64,000 nt of DNA from Selenomonadaceae bacterium (GTDB taxonomy: Bacteria; Bacillota; Negativicutes; Selenomonadales; Selenomonadaceae), in NCBI GenBank assembly GCA_017476425.1, contig JAFUZV010000047.1:1-64000 (forward strand), read 5' to 3'. The stretch's first letter is position 1; each line of letters begins with the position of its first letter. This document shows, piece by piece, positions 46,444-56,412 of the stretch. A model generated the notes under the pieces. It saw nothing but the letters and a program-made list of their open reading frames with translations. It ran no database searches and was not told the origin of the DNA. The position numbers and the translations under genes are program-made.

Positions 46444-47676
46444 TTATTTATTAAGCAAAGCAACTGTATGATCATAAACTTGCTGAGGAGTAATATCAGT
46501 ACGTTTTGCAACACCACTTTTAATCGCCGCTTCAGCAACTGCCGATGCAACTTTCGGTGCAACTCTGCGATCAAGCGCATTAACAATTACATAATCTTCT
46601 TTGAGTTCATCATCACTAACGAGAGATGCAATAGCATAAACCGCCGCGATCTTCATCTCTTCGTTAATGTCCGTTGCTCTTACGTCGAGTGCACCTCTGA
46701 AGATTCCCGGAAATGCAAGCAAATTATTAACTTGATTCGGAAAATCAGATCGACCGGTGCAAACAACTCTTGCACCTGCCGCTTTAGCCTCATCAGGATA
46801 AATTTCCGGCGTTGGATTAGCCATTGCAAGAATGATCGGATCTTTCGCCATCTTTTTAACCATATCTTGAGTTAATAATCCGGCTTTCGATACTCCAATG
46901 AAAACGTCAGCATCGTGAATTACGTCATTAAGTTGACCGGATTCTTTATTGAGATTCGTCAACTTTGCAATTTCATCTTTATAAGGATTCATTCCTTTCT
47001 CACGACCTTCATAGATCGCTCCGGTTGAATCACAAAGAAGAACATCTTTTGCGCCCATACGTTGCAATAATTTAGTTATCGCCATACCGGCAGCACCTGC
47101 ACCATTAACAACGATCTTGATCTGATCAAGACTCTTGCCAACAATTCTAAGTGCATTGATCATAGCCGCTGAAACGACAATCGCCGTGCCGTGTTGATCG
47201 TCGTGAAAAACAGGAATATCAACAGAAGTTTTCAAAGCACTTTCAATATCAAAGCATTCAGGAGCTTTAATATCTTCAAGGTTAATTCCGCCGAAAGTCG
47301 GAGCCATTAATTGAATCGTCTTTATGATCTCGTCGACACTTTGAGTATCAAGACAGATCGGAATAGCATCGACACCTGCAAAACCTTTAAACAAAATTGA
47401 TTTGCCTTCCATAACCGGCAAACCTGCACCTGCGCCAATATTTCCAAGTCCTAAAACTGCTGTGCCATTCGTAACGACAGCGACTAAATTTCCACGATTT
47501 GTATAATCATAACTCTTTTCAATATCTTTTTCAATCTCAAGACAAGGTGCCGCAACACCAGGCGTATAAGCAAGCGTTAAATCTTCAGCTGTATTTAATG
47601 GAACTTTGCTGACAACTTCTAATTTGCCTTGACATTCTTTGTGAAGTTTTAAAGCTCTCTCATAAACATTTGGCAT
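46444..47676 (-). CDS. NAD-dependent malic enzyme (malate dehydrogenase, decarboxylating)
   Basis: A 410-residue enzyme with the family blocks [38 protein letters not shown] and the dinucleotide site [12 protein letters not shown]. It converts malate to pyruvate and CO2. It lacks the phosphotransacetylase-like C-terminal domain of the long MaeB form, so it is the short bacterial type. Own promoter upstream; it is not in an operon with the dut gene, which ends in a terminator. Confidence 0.97.
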   Translation of the reverse strand: MPNVYERALKLHKECQGKLEVVSKVPLNTAEDLTLAYTPGVAAPCLEIEKDIEKSYDYTNRGNLVAVVTNGTAVLGLGNIGAGAGLPVMEGKSILFKGFAGVDAIPICLDTQSVDEIIKTIQLMAPTFGGINLEDIKAPECFDIESALKTSVDIPVFHDDQHGTAIVVSAAMINALRIVGKSLDQIKIVVNGAGAAGMAITKLLQRMGAKDVLLCDSTGAIYEGREKGMNPYKDEIAKLTNLNKESGQLNDVIHDADVFIGVSKAGLLTQDMVKKMAKDPIILAMANPTPEIYPDEAKAAGARVVCTGRSDFPNQVNNLLAFPGIFRGALDVRATDINEEMKIAAVYAIASLVSDDELKEDYVIVNALDRRVAPKVASAVAEAAIKSGVAKRTDITPQQVYDHTVALLNK

Positions 47677-47715
47677 TTATATTTCAGTCCTCTCACAAAT
47701 TTAATACGTCAAATA

Positions 47716-47743
47716 ATTATAATACAAGGCTTAAAAATTGCAA
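47716..47743 (-). promoter_or_regulatory. Sigma-70 promoter of the malic enzyme gene
   Basis: On the minus strand TTGCAA (47743-47738), 16-base spacer, perfect TATAAT (47721-47716). Confidence 0.75.
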
Positions 47744-47782
47744 TACTTGAATAAGAATTTTTTCTGAAAGTATTCTGTATAC

Positions 47783-47814
47783 AAAAATTGTACGTCGATC
47801 AAATCAACGTACAA
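47783..47814 (-). terminator. Rho-independent terminator after dut
   Basis: TTGTACGT (47788-47795) pairs with ACGTACAA (47107-offset side, 47807-47814), extended by GAT/ATC across one mismatch. Five T follow on the minus strand. Confidence 0.8.
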
Positions 47815-47821
47815 ATTTTTT

Positions 47822-48274
47822 TTAATTTCCGGTTGAACCAAAACCGCCGTGACGAATCTCACCAACACCGATTTGATCACCGTCAACGATCAAATATTTT
47901 TGAAAAATTCCTTGTGCAATTCTCATACCTTTTTCAACAAAAAAATCTTCATCACCGAGATTGATCAGCGGAAACATAATTTGATCTTGATAATCTGCGT
48001 CGATAACTCCAACGCCGTTAGCTAAGATAATTTGATGCTTGAATGCAAGACTTGATCTGCTATGGATCAGTAAAACTTCATCAGGCAACATAAAAGCCTT
48101 GAGACCTGTATGCACAAGGACAACTTTTTTCTTGACGAGGACAATATTTTCTGCTGATTCAAAATCGTATCCGGCACTTAATGCCGTCTTCCTCAATGGT
48201 AAATTAATATTTTTGTCTTTGTAACTTTCGAGAATCTCAAAGCCTCTATGAACCTTTGCAGGTTGTTTGATCAT
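47822..48274 (-). CDS. dut: Deoxyuridine 5'-triphosphate nucleotidohydrolase
   Basis: A 150-residue trimeric dUTPase with all five motifs in order: AGYDFE, SRSSLAFK, NGVGVIDADYQD, MRIAQGIF and RHGGFGSTG. It turns dUTP into dUMP and keeps uracil out of DNA. It lies seven bases after hfq in the same operon and ends at a terminator. Confidence 0.97.
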   Translation of the reverse strand: MIKQPAKVHRGFEILESYKDKNINLPLRKTALSAGYDFESAENIVLVKKKVVLVHTGLKAFMLPDEVLLIHSRSSLAFKHQIILANGVGVIDADYQDQIMFPLINLGDEDFFVEKGMRIAQGIFQKYLIVDGDQIGVGEIRHGGFGSTGN

Positions 48275-48280
48275 TTTAAA

Positions 48281-48547
48281 TTATTCTTCGTCTTCAGCTT
48301 TATTCTGATTTTCCGAAAAATCCGGCTTGAATTTACTGAGTGGTTTAGTCGGAGTGATCGTCGAAATAGCGTGCTTGTAGATTAACTGTTGCTTACCCAT
48401 ATTATCCATAATGACTGTAAAGTTATCAAAGCCGCTGACTGTTCCTTTGATCTGAAAACAGTTGACGAGATGAACTACAACAGTTGTTTCTTCCTTTCGT
48501 GCTTGATTTAAAAAGTAATCTTGCAAATTATTAGTTTTTTGTGCCAT
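48281..48547 (-). CDS. hfq: RNA chaperone Hfq
   Basis: An 88-residue Sm-like protein. The Sm1 region holds [22 protein letters not shown] and the Sm2 motif is YKHAISTI, with a short acidic tail. Hfq hexamers help small RNAs pair with messengers. The upstream stretch to larE (96 bases) has no distinct promoter, though GGCGG precedes the ATG. Confidence 0.98.
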   Translation of the reverse strand: MAQKTNNLQDYFLNQARKEETTVVVHLVNCFQIKGTVSGFDNFTVIMDNMGKQQLIYKHAISTITPTKPLSKFKPDFSENQNKAEDEE

Positions 48548-48643
48548 TTTACTTTAGCCGCCACAAAAAAATTTTTATTTGTGCGACTGCCTCCTTCATT
48601 CAATTTTAAACGTGAAGTATTTTAATAAATCTTTGATAAAATG

Positions 48644-49459
48644 TCAACATTTTTTGATCGTTTCATTCATACTTCCTGTTCGATAGCCTTGCAGATCAAG
48701 TGAAACATATTGAAAGCCATAATTTTTAAATTTGTTGACGAGTTCTTCACGCAGATCGGATTGAATAATTTTTTCAAAGTCCGTCGGCAAAATTTCAATT
48801 CGTGCGATCTTGTCGTGAATACGAACACGAAATTGTTTAAAGCCTTTACTGCGCAAAAATTCTTCAGCTTGATCGACCATTGATAATTTATCTTCAGTGA
48901 TCATTTCACCATAAACAAATCTTGATGCAAGACAAGCAAATGAAGGTTTATTCCACGTCGGCAAATTTAATTCTTTCGACAACTCACGAATTTCACTTTT
49001 GAAAAGTTTAGCGTGACGAAGTGGACTTTTAATTTCAAGTTCAGCGATCGCTTGAAGTCCCGGACGATAATCACCTTTGTCGTCCATATTTGATCCTTCA
49101 ACAACGTTAGCAATATTATTTTTTGCGGCGATCTCTTTGATCTTCGTGAAAATATTTTTTTTGCAGAGATAACAACGATTAGCAGGATTATTTTGAAAGC
49201 CTTCAATACTCAATTCATCAACAGAAAAAATAATTTGCTTGATGCCTTCACTCTTGCAAAATTCCGTTGACTCACGAAGTTCACGGCGTGGAAATAAATT
49301 TGATGAAGCCGTTACAGCGATCACTTTATCACCTAAAATATCGTGTGCAGTCTTCAATAGAAATGTAGAATCAACACCGCTTGAAAATGCAACTGCAACG
49401 CTTTCAAGTTCAAGCAGATATGATTTCAGATTTTGAAATTTTTCATTGATCGTTGACAA
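48644..49459 (-). CDS. larE: ATP-dependent sacrificial sulfur transferase LarE
   Basis: A 271-residue PP-loop enzyme. The loop reads FSSGVDSTFLLK; NRCYLCKKN and FACLASRF supply three cysteines. LarE delivers sulfur to the nickel-pincer cofactor of lactate racemase. The single-cysteine type gives up its own sulfur, while three-cysteine versions are thought to hold an iron-sulfur cluster, which would make this one catalytic; that is an inference. No larA, larB or larC lies in the window. TTG start with AGGTGA upstream. Confidence 0.88.
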   Translation of the reverse strand: MSTINEKFQNLKSYLLELESVAVAFSSGVDSTFLLKTAHDILGDKVIAVTASSNLFPRRELRESTEFCKSEGIKQIIFSVDELSIEGFQNNPANRCYLCKKNIFTKIKEIAAKNNIANVVEGSNMDDKGDYRPGLQAIAELEIKSPLRHAKLFKSEIRELSKELNLPTWNKPSFACLASRFVYGEMITEDKLSMVDQAEEFLRSKGFKQFRVRIHDKIARIEILPTDFEKIIQSDLREELVNKFKNYGFQYVSLDLQGYRTGSMNETIKKC

Positions 49460-49483
49460 AATAATTTCACCTCAAAAATTATT

Positions 49484-50476
49484 TTAACGAATAGCTTCAA
49501 AAGCTCTGCGGAGTTCTTCAAAATTAACCGTACTGGTTCCAAGTTTACGAACTGCAACACCTGCCGCAACATTTGCAATTCTCGCCGCAAGCACAGGATT
49601 AATTTCCGCCGTCAATGCTAAAATGAATGCTGCAACACAAGTATCACCGGCACCGGAGACATCAAAGACTTCTGACTTATCAGCAACCGGAATATGATGA
49701 ACCGCGCCGCCACGTTCAAATAAACTCATACCTTTTTCACCACGTGTGATCAAAGCACCATTAGCATTAAGTTTTTTCATAATCGTTGCGCCTGCGTCAA
49801 TCAACGCTGACATATCATTAAGATCACGACCAACATAATTTGCAAGTTCAGTATCATTTTGTTTGATATAACCTATTCCGTCGAATCGTCCAATATCATA
49901 ACGTGAATCAACGATACTAGGAATTTTTTTCTGTCCGGCGTAACGAATCAGCCATTTTTTAACGCCTTCGGTGATCGTTCCGCTGCCGTAGTCGCTTAAT
50001 ACAATACCTTCAACTTGAGGCAAAAATTTATCCAACGCCGCGATCAATTCTGCTTCGATTTTCTTCGGAATTGGTGATTTATTTTCACGATCAATTCTTA
50101 CAATCTGCTGACTAACTGTTGCACGTCCACCGGCGATAACTCTTGTCTTTGAGATCGTCGGTCTCATAGGATCAGTAACAAGTCCTTCTGTATGAACTTC
50201 ATAATATTTCAAAACATTTTTCAAGCCTTCTGCATAATTATCATCACCGACAACACCAACTGCATAGACTTCACCGCCGAGTGCCGCAACGTTAGCAACA
50301 ACATTCGCTGCGCCGCCTGCAACGATCTTTTCTTCGATATTGTCAAGGATCAAAACCGGAGCTTCACGTGATATTCTTCCGATTTGTCCTTGCAAGTAAA
50401 CATCAGCGATCATATCACCGATAACTAAAATTTTTCGATCCAGCATCTTTTTTATCAAAGTTGTTAATTTCTGCAA
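49484..50476 (-). CDS. rfaE1: D-glycero-beta-D-manno-heptose-7-phosphate kinase
   Basis: A 330-residue PfkB-family kinase corresponding to the N-terminal half of HldE. It starts with ILVIGDMIADVYLQGQIGRI, has the substrate block GGAANVVANVAALG and the ATP/anion hole DVSGAGDTCVA with the catalytic Asp. It makes heptose 1,7-bisphosphate for the LPS core. The adenylyltransferase half is the separate rfaE2 at 2735. It lies immediately downstream of lptD, linking core synthesis and LPS export. TTG start with GGTGG upstream. Confidence 0.96.
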   Translation of the reverse strand: MQKLTTLIKKMLDRKILVIGDMIADVYLQGQIGRISREAPVLILDNIEEKIVAGGAANVVANVAALGGEVYAVGVVGDDNYAEGLKNVLKYYEVHTEGLVTDPMRPTISKTRVIAGGRATVSQQIVRIDRENKSPIPKKIEAELIAALDKFLPQVEGIVLSDYGSGTITEGVKKWLIRYAGQKKIPSIVDSRYDIGRFDGIGYIKQNDTELANYVGRDLNDMSALIDAGATIMKKLNANGALITRGEKGMSLFERGGAVHHIPVADKSEVFDVSGAGDTCVAAFILALTAEINPVLAARIANVAAGVAVRKLGTSTVNFEELRRAFEAIR

Positions 50477-50516
50477 AATTTATACACCACCATCAAAAAA
50501 TTTTTTTCAAATTCAA

Positions 50517-52040
50517 TCACCACGGAGTAAACTGCCAGCGAGCTTCGATCTTATCACGCTTTTCACGATAACGAAGGATCACTTGTGAACAATGAAGATC
50601 GTGATACCAATAATAGTCAACATCTTCAATACTGCCTTTGTCTGTGTTAAATTCTAAACCGACAACGAATCTATTTTTCGGATCAAGTACATAACTGAAA
50701 CCTGTTTCAAATTTTCTTGCGTAATCATCATTATCATAATCAAACAGAGAATTTTCAGTTGTATTCTTCGTGTAATGATAACCGGCAAAAGCGGCGAATC
50801 TCTTATCAAATTCTCTACCGATAACAGCATCATAATTCATACCGTTTACCGTCGAATCGTCTGCACTTTCTTTTGTAACAGTGTAACTTGTATGAAGGAG
50901 CAGCATATATTTACCTAAGAAAATAGGATTATGTGTCAAACCGACTTCATATTTTTGGTGAGTACTTGCAACGCTGTTTGATCTCCAATGTCCGATCTCA
51001 TAACCTAAGCCGTAAGATAGCGGCAAGCCTTTGATCGGTCGTCCATAACCTATAAGCAATGAAGGTTCTTTTTGAATCCAAATATTGTCGCTGTCATCAT
51101 AAAATCCATAAACAAGTCTTGTATTAAAATCTCTGTTGGTGTAACGAAGTTCACCGCTACTGCGAACGCCTTTTTTAGTTTCAACGTGTGCATTTAAAAC
51201 GCCTTTGAAGTGATCGGTAAATGGATATTCAAATTTTTGTTCGACGTAAGCTCCGTGATCTTTGTTATAACCAACACGTGGAAAATTATTTTCAGTCGTT
51301 TCATTCATAGCACGTTCATCATAATCTTTAGTTCCAACAATGTTATCTTTGATCCAAAATTTTATGTTATACATTTTGATAACTTGATCGGGCCAAATTT
51401 CCATTTTTTCAGCACTTACTTTATAATCCGGTCGCTTAGCTCCGCATTTAGTCTGATAAGCATCAAATGCAACGATATGATCCGGGTAAAATTCAAATCG
51501 TTTGCCACTAATATAATATTCACCGGCTTTGCCACGTGCCGCACCCATAGTGCCGGAATTTGTTCCATAATTATAAAATGTTCGATAGCCGTCAAGAGTA
51601 ACTCTCGGAGCACCTTCAGTCACTTGCATAACGTGAGCTTTACTCGGAATACGAACAACTTGATCTTTAACGTTGCCATAAGCCTCATTACTTTGGAATC
51701 TGTGTCCGTCGATCTGAATAATGTCAACTTTGCCGGTTGCAATAAATTCACCGGTGTCAGCGTGATAGATCAAATTATCGCCTTCAAAGATCGCCGGAGC
51801 AATTTTTTCATTATCTTTGTTGCCTTCACCCGGATGAGGTAATTGATCTTTTTTGACTTCAATATCTTCAAGTAATTTTTTTTGTTCTTCAGTCAACATT
51901 TTATCTCTTTCTTCACGCCGACGATTTTCAATATAATCTAAAATTTCAACGCCGGTATCAGAATTTGATCGATACTTTGCAAATGCTGTTAATGGATTCA
52001 AAATTATGATCGCTGTAATTATTGCAAAAATTTTTTTCAA
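50517..52040 (-). CDS. lptD: LPS-assembly outer membrane protein, LptD/OstA-like
   Basis: A 507-residue secreted protein. Signal peptide KKIFAIITAIIILNPLTAFA; a short charged coil; an OstA-like beta-jellyroll (IFEGDNLIYHADTGEFIATG, VDIIQIDGHRFQSNEA). Then a run of alternating beta strands forms a barrel, ending in the aromatic ARWQFTPW typical of outer membrane proteins. It is shorter than the 784-residue E. coli LptD, as is usual for diderm Firmicutes. It would place LPS in the outer leaflet. TTG start at 52040 with GGCGG seven bases before; a secreted-protein gene overlaps its start region. Confidence 0.88.
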   Translation of the reverse strand: MKKIFAIITAIIILNPLTAFAKYRSNSDTGVEILDYIENRRREERDKMLTEEQKKLLEDIEVKKDQLPHPGEGNKDNEKIAPAIFEGDNLIYHADTGEFIATGKVDIIQIDGHRFQSNEAYGNVKDQVVRIPSKAHVMQVTEGAPRVTLDGYRTFYNYGTNSGTMGAARGKAGEYYISGKRFEFYPDHIVAFDAYQTKCGAKRPDYKVSAEKMEIWPDQVIKMYNIKFWIKDNIVGTKDYDERAMNETTENNFPRVGYNKDHGAYVEQKFEYPFTDHFKGVLNAHVETKKGVRSSGELRYTNRDFNTRLVYGFYDDSDNIWIQKEPSLLIGYGRPIKGLPLSYGLGYEIGHWRSNSVASTHQKYEVGLTHNPIFLGKYMLLLHTSYTVTKESADDSTVNGMNYDAVIGREFDKRFAAFAGYHYTKNTTENSLFDYDNDDYARKFETGFSYVLDPKNRFVVGLEFNTDKGSIEDVDYYWYHDLHCSQVILRYREKRDKIEARWQFTPW

Positions 52041-52054
52041 TTTAAAGCCGCCTT

Positions 52055-52453
52055 TCAACTTGATGTTAGATCGCCGCCATAGAGAATGAATTTAACAAGC
52101 TCCGCCATTTCTGACTTCGGCGCATAAGGTCTAAATGGTCTTTGTCGATCGTTTGATTCTAATTCTTTTCGACTGTCGTATTCAAGAATTTTTGAAGAAG
52201 TTATTTGATACTGCTGTTCTTTGTAATTTATTTTCACATTGTAAATATACATTCGATTTAAATTTGCCTTAACGACAGCGATAGTTGTAGTGATAAATTT
52301 TTGACTTTCGATCTTGATATTGTCAATGTCAACATAATAGCCGGTGTCATCTTCAGCATCGACAAACTTAAAATTTTCCGCCGAACAGATCGCAAAACTC
52401 ATCATCGAAATAATAATTGCTAAAAATATCGTCTGAAAGAATTTTTTTTGCAT
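52055..52453 (-). CDS. Secreted protein of unknown function upstream of lptD
   Basis: A 132-residue protein with a signal peptide (KKFFQTIFLAIIISMMSFAICSA trimmed at the A) and a small beta-rich domain (FVDAEDDTGYYVDIDNI, VKINYKEQQYQI). I do not recognise a named family; it resembles small secreted envelope proteins of this group, and the layout matches the gene at 29324. The ATG at 52453 has GGAG before it. It is the first gene of the lptD-rfaE1-larE-hfq-dut run. Confidence 0.75.
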   Translation of the reverse strand: MQKKFFQTIFLAIIISMMSFAICSAENFKFVDAEDDTGYYVDIDNIKIESQKFITTTIAVVKANLNRMYIYNVKINYKEQQYQITSSKILEYDSRKELESNDRQRPFRPYAPKSEMAELVKFILYGGDLTSS

Positions 52454-52479
52454 AAACTCGCTCCTCTCAATTAAGCAAT

Positions 52480-52508
52480 AGTATAAAACGAAATTCAAAA
52501 CTAATCAA
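52480..52508 (-). promoter_or_regulatory. Sigma-70 promoter of the lptD operon
   Basis: On the minus strand TTGATT (52508-52503), 17-base spacer, TATACT (52485-52480). Confidence 0.7.
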
Positions 52509-52678
52509 ATGATTTTTAAAAATAATATGAAAAGATTTTTTTTGATCTTAACTTCATTTGATCATTGAAAAGAAAAATTTTATTCGTGTCGACGATCGCC
52601 GATGGAAATTATCAACAAAATTAATTCAAAAAATTTTTTCGATCAAATTTGATCTTTCAACGATCACAACTAAAATTA

Positions 52679-52707
52679 TTGACAAGATTTGTAGAATGAA
52701 ATATTAT
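52679..52707 (+). promoter_or_regulatory. Sigma-70 promoter of the binding protein/histidine kinase pair
   Basis: Perfect -35 TTGACA at 52679-52684, 17-base spacer, -10 TATTAT at 52702-52707; an overlapping TATAAT sits at 52705. Confidence 0.75.
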
Positions 52708-52738
52708 AATTTGTGATTATCTCAATATGAGGTGAATT

Positions 52739-53848
52739 ATGCACAATTTAACTGAAGATCAAAAACTCAAAATTTTGCTTGGAATTATCGGTGTCGTCAT
52801 TTTGTCGATAATAATTTATTTATTGATCGGCTTTGAAAATGATAATAACAAGCGGCAAGAAAAAATTGGTTTTGTTATTCTCGGTGATATTAATGAATCC
52901 GGCTGGAGTGCTTCACATTACAACGGTATTAAATCAGCCTGCGATAAATTTGGAATAGAATTGCTTTTCCGTGATAAAGTCAAGGAAAATAGCGGACAAT
53001 GTGCTATAGCTGTTTCAGAATTAATTTCTCAAGGTGCAGGGCTAATTATTTTAGCAAGTTTTAATTATTCCGGTGAAATTCGTGATCTTATTGATAAGCA
53101 TTCAAATGTCATTTTTGTTGATATTTCTACTCAAAAAAATGCTAAAAATTTAACGACTTGTATTGCAAGAATGTATCAAGGACGATATTTAGCCGGTGCG
53201 CTTGCCGGTATGAAAACTAAATCAAACGTTATCGGTTATGTTGCGGCGATGCCTAATTCTGAAGTTTGTCGCGGAATTAATGCTTTTACTCTTGGTCTTC
53301 AAAGAGTCAACAGAGATGCTAAAGTCATTGTTACTTGGACTGGCGACTGGGAAAATTATGACGTTGAAGTTAAAAATGCAAAACGATTGATTGAAGAATG
53401 CAAAGCAGATATTTTAACTTATCACCAAGATGATTCGACGGTTGCTGAAGTGGCGGAAAGTTACGGCATCAATTACATTGGCTATAATGATTTAATTGAA
53501 GGACATTCAGAAATTTGTTTGACTTCGATTATTTGTCGTTGGGATTTATTTTATAGTGAAGTTGTACAAAAATATTTGAAAGGTGAAATTCATTTAATAC
53601 GAACTCATTGGCTTGGAATACAACAAGGTCTTATAACTTTGTCTGATTACTCTGATTTAGTTACGCCGCTTATGCGTTCACGTCTACATGCTTTGCAAAG
53701 AGATTTAATTTATAACAGATTGATCTTTTCAAATGAAATTTATGACAATCAAGGAAATTTGCGCTGTTCTAATGGCGAATCAATCACTGACGAGGAACTT
53801 TTGAAAAATATTAATTGGCTTGTGAAAGGTGTTGAAGTTCTTGAATAA
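52739..53848 (+). CDS. Membrane-anchored BMP/PnrA-family periplasmic binding protein
   Basis: A 369-residue protein. One N-terminal membrane helix ([19 protein letters not shown]) takes the place of a lipoprotein signal. The rest is a periplasmic binding fold of the basic-membrane-protein family, with [41 protein letters not shown] and [25 protein letters not shown] proteins normally feed nucleoside ABC transporters, but no permease gene is here. The stop overlaps the start of the following hybrid histidine kinase, so it is more likely the sensing partner of that kinase. Confidence 0.88.
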   Translation: MHNLTEDQKLKILLGIIGVVILSIIIYLLIGFENDNNKRQEKIGFVILGDINESGWSASHYNGIKSACDKFGIELLFRDKVKENSGQCAIAVSELISQGAGLIILASFNYSGEIRDLIDKHSNVIFVDISTQKNAKNLTTCIARMYQGRYLAGALAGMKTKSNVIGYVAAMPNSEVCRGINAFTLGLQRVNRDAKVIVTWTGDWENYDVEVKNAKRLIEECKADILTYHQDDSTVAEVAESYGINYIGYNDLIEGHSEICLTSIICRWDLFYSEVVQKYLKGEIHLIRTHWLGIQQGLITLSDYSDLVTPLMRSRLHALQRDLIYNRLIFSNEIYDNQGNLRCSNGESITDEELLKNINWLVKGVEVLE

Positions 53849-56360
53849 ATACAAAAAACTTTTTCTTCAAATTACTTTCTTGCTTGCCGCTCTCGTGCTT
53901 ATTGGATTTTTAATGCAAAATAAAGTTTTCAATATGCTTAACTCAACTTTAGAAAAAATGATAGCACGTCAAACGGCGGATATGTCGATTGTTGCTGAAG
54001 AAAGATTTAATCAGGAACTTGCAGAATTAAAATTTGCGGCGAATTATTTAGCAACACATAAAGACGTTGAGACTGAAAAGGATATTTTAGAAGGACTTTC
54101 AAAAAATTTTCCAGGCGTAACTGTCGGCATTCTCAAGCTAAATGATCAAGATATTTCTGATGAAACAATTTCTAAAAATGAATTTATGCGTTTGCCGATG
54201 GCTTTTCGTGGTAATGACGTTGTTGATTATTTCGCTGAAAAAGGTTTACTCTTTGCTTCACCGATTATTAACAATGGAAAAGTTCAAGCCGTGATCTATA
54301 GACTTTACGCTGAAAACCTTTTAACTGATCTTTTTGGTCTCACTGAATATAATTATGAAAGTCGTCTTTTAATTCAAGAACGTAACGGAAGAATAATTGT
54401 ACCTTACAAAAATTATGATGAGAATGGAAGAAAATTTTTTTATGACAAGGCGATCGAAAGCGGCTTTAAAAATATTCGTAAGCAATTAGAAACGCAGCGA
54501 TCAGCGGCGATTTATTCTGATAGTTCACAAGGTCAATATTTTCTTTTCGCTGCCGATCTTCCTCAAACAAATTGTTCAATAATCGGCTATGTTCCTTGGA
54601 CTGCCGTTGCCGGTGATATTTTTTACATTTATAACGTCGTAATTCACAATGTTACCGTGCTTTTGTTAATGTTTGCCTTCTTCAGTATTTATTTATTTTT
54701 CATTCGTGAGAAAGCCGCCGAAAGTGAAACGTGGAAACACGCTAAAGAAGCCGCCGATCAAGCGAATCAAGCGAAAAGTACATTTTTGGCGAATATGTCT
54801 CACGAGATCAGAACGCCGATCAATGCAATTTTAGGAATGAATGAAATGATCTTGCGTGAATCAAATGATCCTTCGATCTTAAAATATGCTCACAATGCTC
54901 ATTCAGCATCGGAATCATTATTATCACTAATTAACGACATTTTAGATTTTTCAAAGATCGAAAGTGGCAAAATGGAATTGATCGAAGAATCTTATAAACT
55001 TGACGAAGTAATTAAAAATCTTGTAAATATGATCAAGCCGCGTGCATTAGATAAAAATTTGACTTTTAATGTAAAGGTTGACGAAAATATTTCAAATCAA
55101 CTTTTTGGTGACAGCGTGAGGATTCGTCAAATCGTCGTGAATTTTTTAACTAATGCTGTGAAATATACGAAAGTAGGCGGCATTGAATTGATAATTAAAG
55201 CAGAAAAAAAGTCTTCAACGAAAACAATTTTATCATTTCACGTTAAAGACACCGGTATAGGTATTCGTAATGAAGATCGAAAAAAACTTTTCAAAGATTT
55301 TCAGCGGTTAGATCAACACGAAACCAAAAATATTGAAGGAACAGGGCTCGGACTTGCTATAACTTATCGTTTAGTTAAAATGATGAATGGCTGGATCAAA
55401 GTTGACAGCGTTTATGGTGAAGGCTCTACATTTTCGGTGATGATTCCGCAAAAAATTATGAGTGATGAAAAGATCGGAAATTTCGCCGAAAAGTTGAATA
55501 TTGTTGACGACAAGCCGAAAGTTTACAAAACAAAATTCATTGCGCCTGATGCAACAGTTTTAGTTGTTGATGATAACGAGATGAATTTATTAGTTGCAAC
55601 AAGTTTATTGAAAGCAACGAAGATTCAAGTTGACACGGCGATTAGTGGATTTGAGGCACTGAAAAAAATTTCTGAGAAAAAATATGATCTGATCTTTCTT
55701 GATCAAATGATGCCGAGTCTTGACGGTATTGAGACTTTTAAATTAGCGCAAGAAATGCCGGACAATAAATCAAAAGGTGCTCCGACGATAGCATTAACAG
55801 CGAATGCGATCAGTGGCGCAAGAGAAATGTTTTTGAAAGAAGGATTTACAGATTATTTGAGTAAGCCGATCGACGCAGCAGCATTAGAAGAAATGTTGAT
55901 GAATTATTTACCGATCGAAAAATTATATGCACCAACTGAGGATAATGCAGAATTAAGAATGCAGAATGTAGAATTAGAAAATCATTTTGAAAATCTCAAT
56001 GTTGAATTAGGTTTAAAATATAGTGCAGACAGTGATGAAATGTATCGAAATATCTTGCAAATGTTTTGTAACCTTAAGCCGGAAAAGCAATCGAAAATCA
56101 ATGAGGCTTTTAACAATGAAGACTGGAATAATTACACAACATTTATTCACGCTTTGAAGTCGACAAGTTTATCAATCGGCGGTGAAAAGTGTTCGGCCTT
56201 AGCAAAAGATTTAGAAACTGCCGGAAAAATGATTATTGCAGAAATGACAACGGAACTTGAGAAGATCGAAGCGATCGAATTTATCAAAACTCATCACGTT
56301 GAGGCAATGGAACTTTATGACAAATTAGTCGACGACGGAAATAAGTATCTTAAACAATAA
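53841..56360 (+). CDS. Hybrid sensor histidine kinase with receiver and HPt domains
   Basis: An 839-residue kinase. Two membrane helices (near residues 10-28 and 265-290) bracket a ~240-residue external sensor. The phospho-accepting His is in [16 protein letters not shown] (about residue 321). ATPase blocks NAVKYTK, DTGIGI and GTGLGLAI follow. The receiver domain has [10 protein letters not shown] and [11 protein letters not shown]. The C-terminal HPt contains [17 protein letters not shown] repeat lies in the linker between receiver and HPt. No response regulator with an output domain is adjacent. The TTG at 53841 overlaps the stop of the binding protein. Start is uncertain within four codons. 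Confidence 0.93.
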   Translation: MNKYKKLFLQITFLLAALVLIGFLMQNKVFNMLNSTLEKMIARQTADMSIVAEERFNQELAELKFAANYLATHKDVETEKDILEGLSKNFPGVTVGILKLNDQDISDETISKNEFMRLPMAFRGNDVVDYFAEKGLLFASPIINNGKVQAVIYRLYAENLLTDLFGLTEYNYESRLLIQERNGRIIVPYKNYDENGRKFFYDKAIESGFKNIRKQLETQRSAAIYSDSSQGQYFLFAADLPQTNCSIIGYVPWTAVAGDIFYIYNVVIHNVTVLLLMFAFFSIYLFFIREKAAESETWKHAKEAADQANQAKSTFLANMSHEIRTPINAILGMNEMILRESNDPSILKYAHNAHSASESLLSLINDILDFSKIESGKMELIEESYKLDEVIKNLVNMIKPRALDKNLTFNVKVDENISNQLFGDSVRIRQIVVNFLTNAVKYTKVGGIELIIKAEKKSSTKTILSFHVKDTGIGIRNEDRKKLFKDFQRLDQHETKNIEGTGLGLAITYRLVKMMNGWIKVDSVYGEGSTFSVMIPQKIMSDEKIGNFAEKLNIVDDKPKVYKTKFIAPDATVLVVDDNEMNLLVATSLLKATKIQVDTAISGFEALKKISEKKYDLIFLDQMMPSLDGIETFKLAQEMPDNKSKGAPTIALTANAISGAREMFLKEGFTDYLSKPIDAAALEEMLMNYLPIEKLYAPTEDNAELRMQNVELENHFENLNVELGLKYSADSDEMYRNILQMFCNLKPEKQSKINEAFNNEDWNNYTTFIHALKSTSLSIGGEKCSALAKDLETAGKMIIAEMTTELEKIEAIEFIKTHHVEAMELYDKLVDDGNKYLKQ
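55943..55977 (+). repeat. Heptanucleotide tandem repeat, GAATGYA family, inside the histidine kinase
   Basis: Five seven-base units: TAATGCA, GAATTAA, GAATGCA, GAATGTA, GAATTAG. They encode [12 protein letters not shown] in the linker between the receiver and HPt domains. Confidence 0.88.
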
Positions 56361-56387
56361 AAAACGCCCGAAGGCGTAATTTTTTTT
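56361..56387 (+). terminator. Rho-independent terminator after the histidine kinase
   Basis: ACGCC at 56364-56368, loop CGAA, GGCGT at 56373-56377, then a run of T; the A-tract before it may make it bidirectional. Confidence 0.88.
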
Positions 56388-56412
56388 GAAATTTTTAATT
56401 CAGACTTATCAA

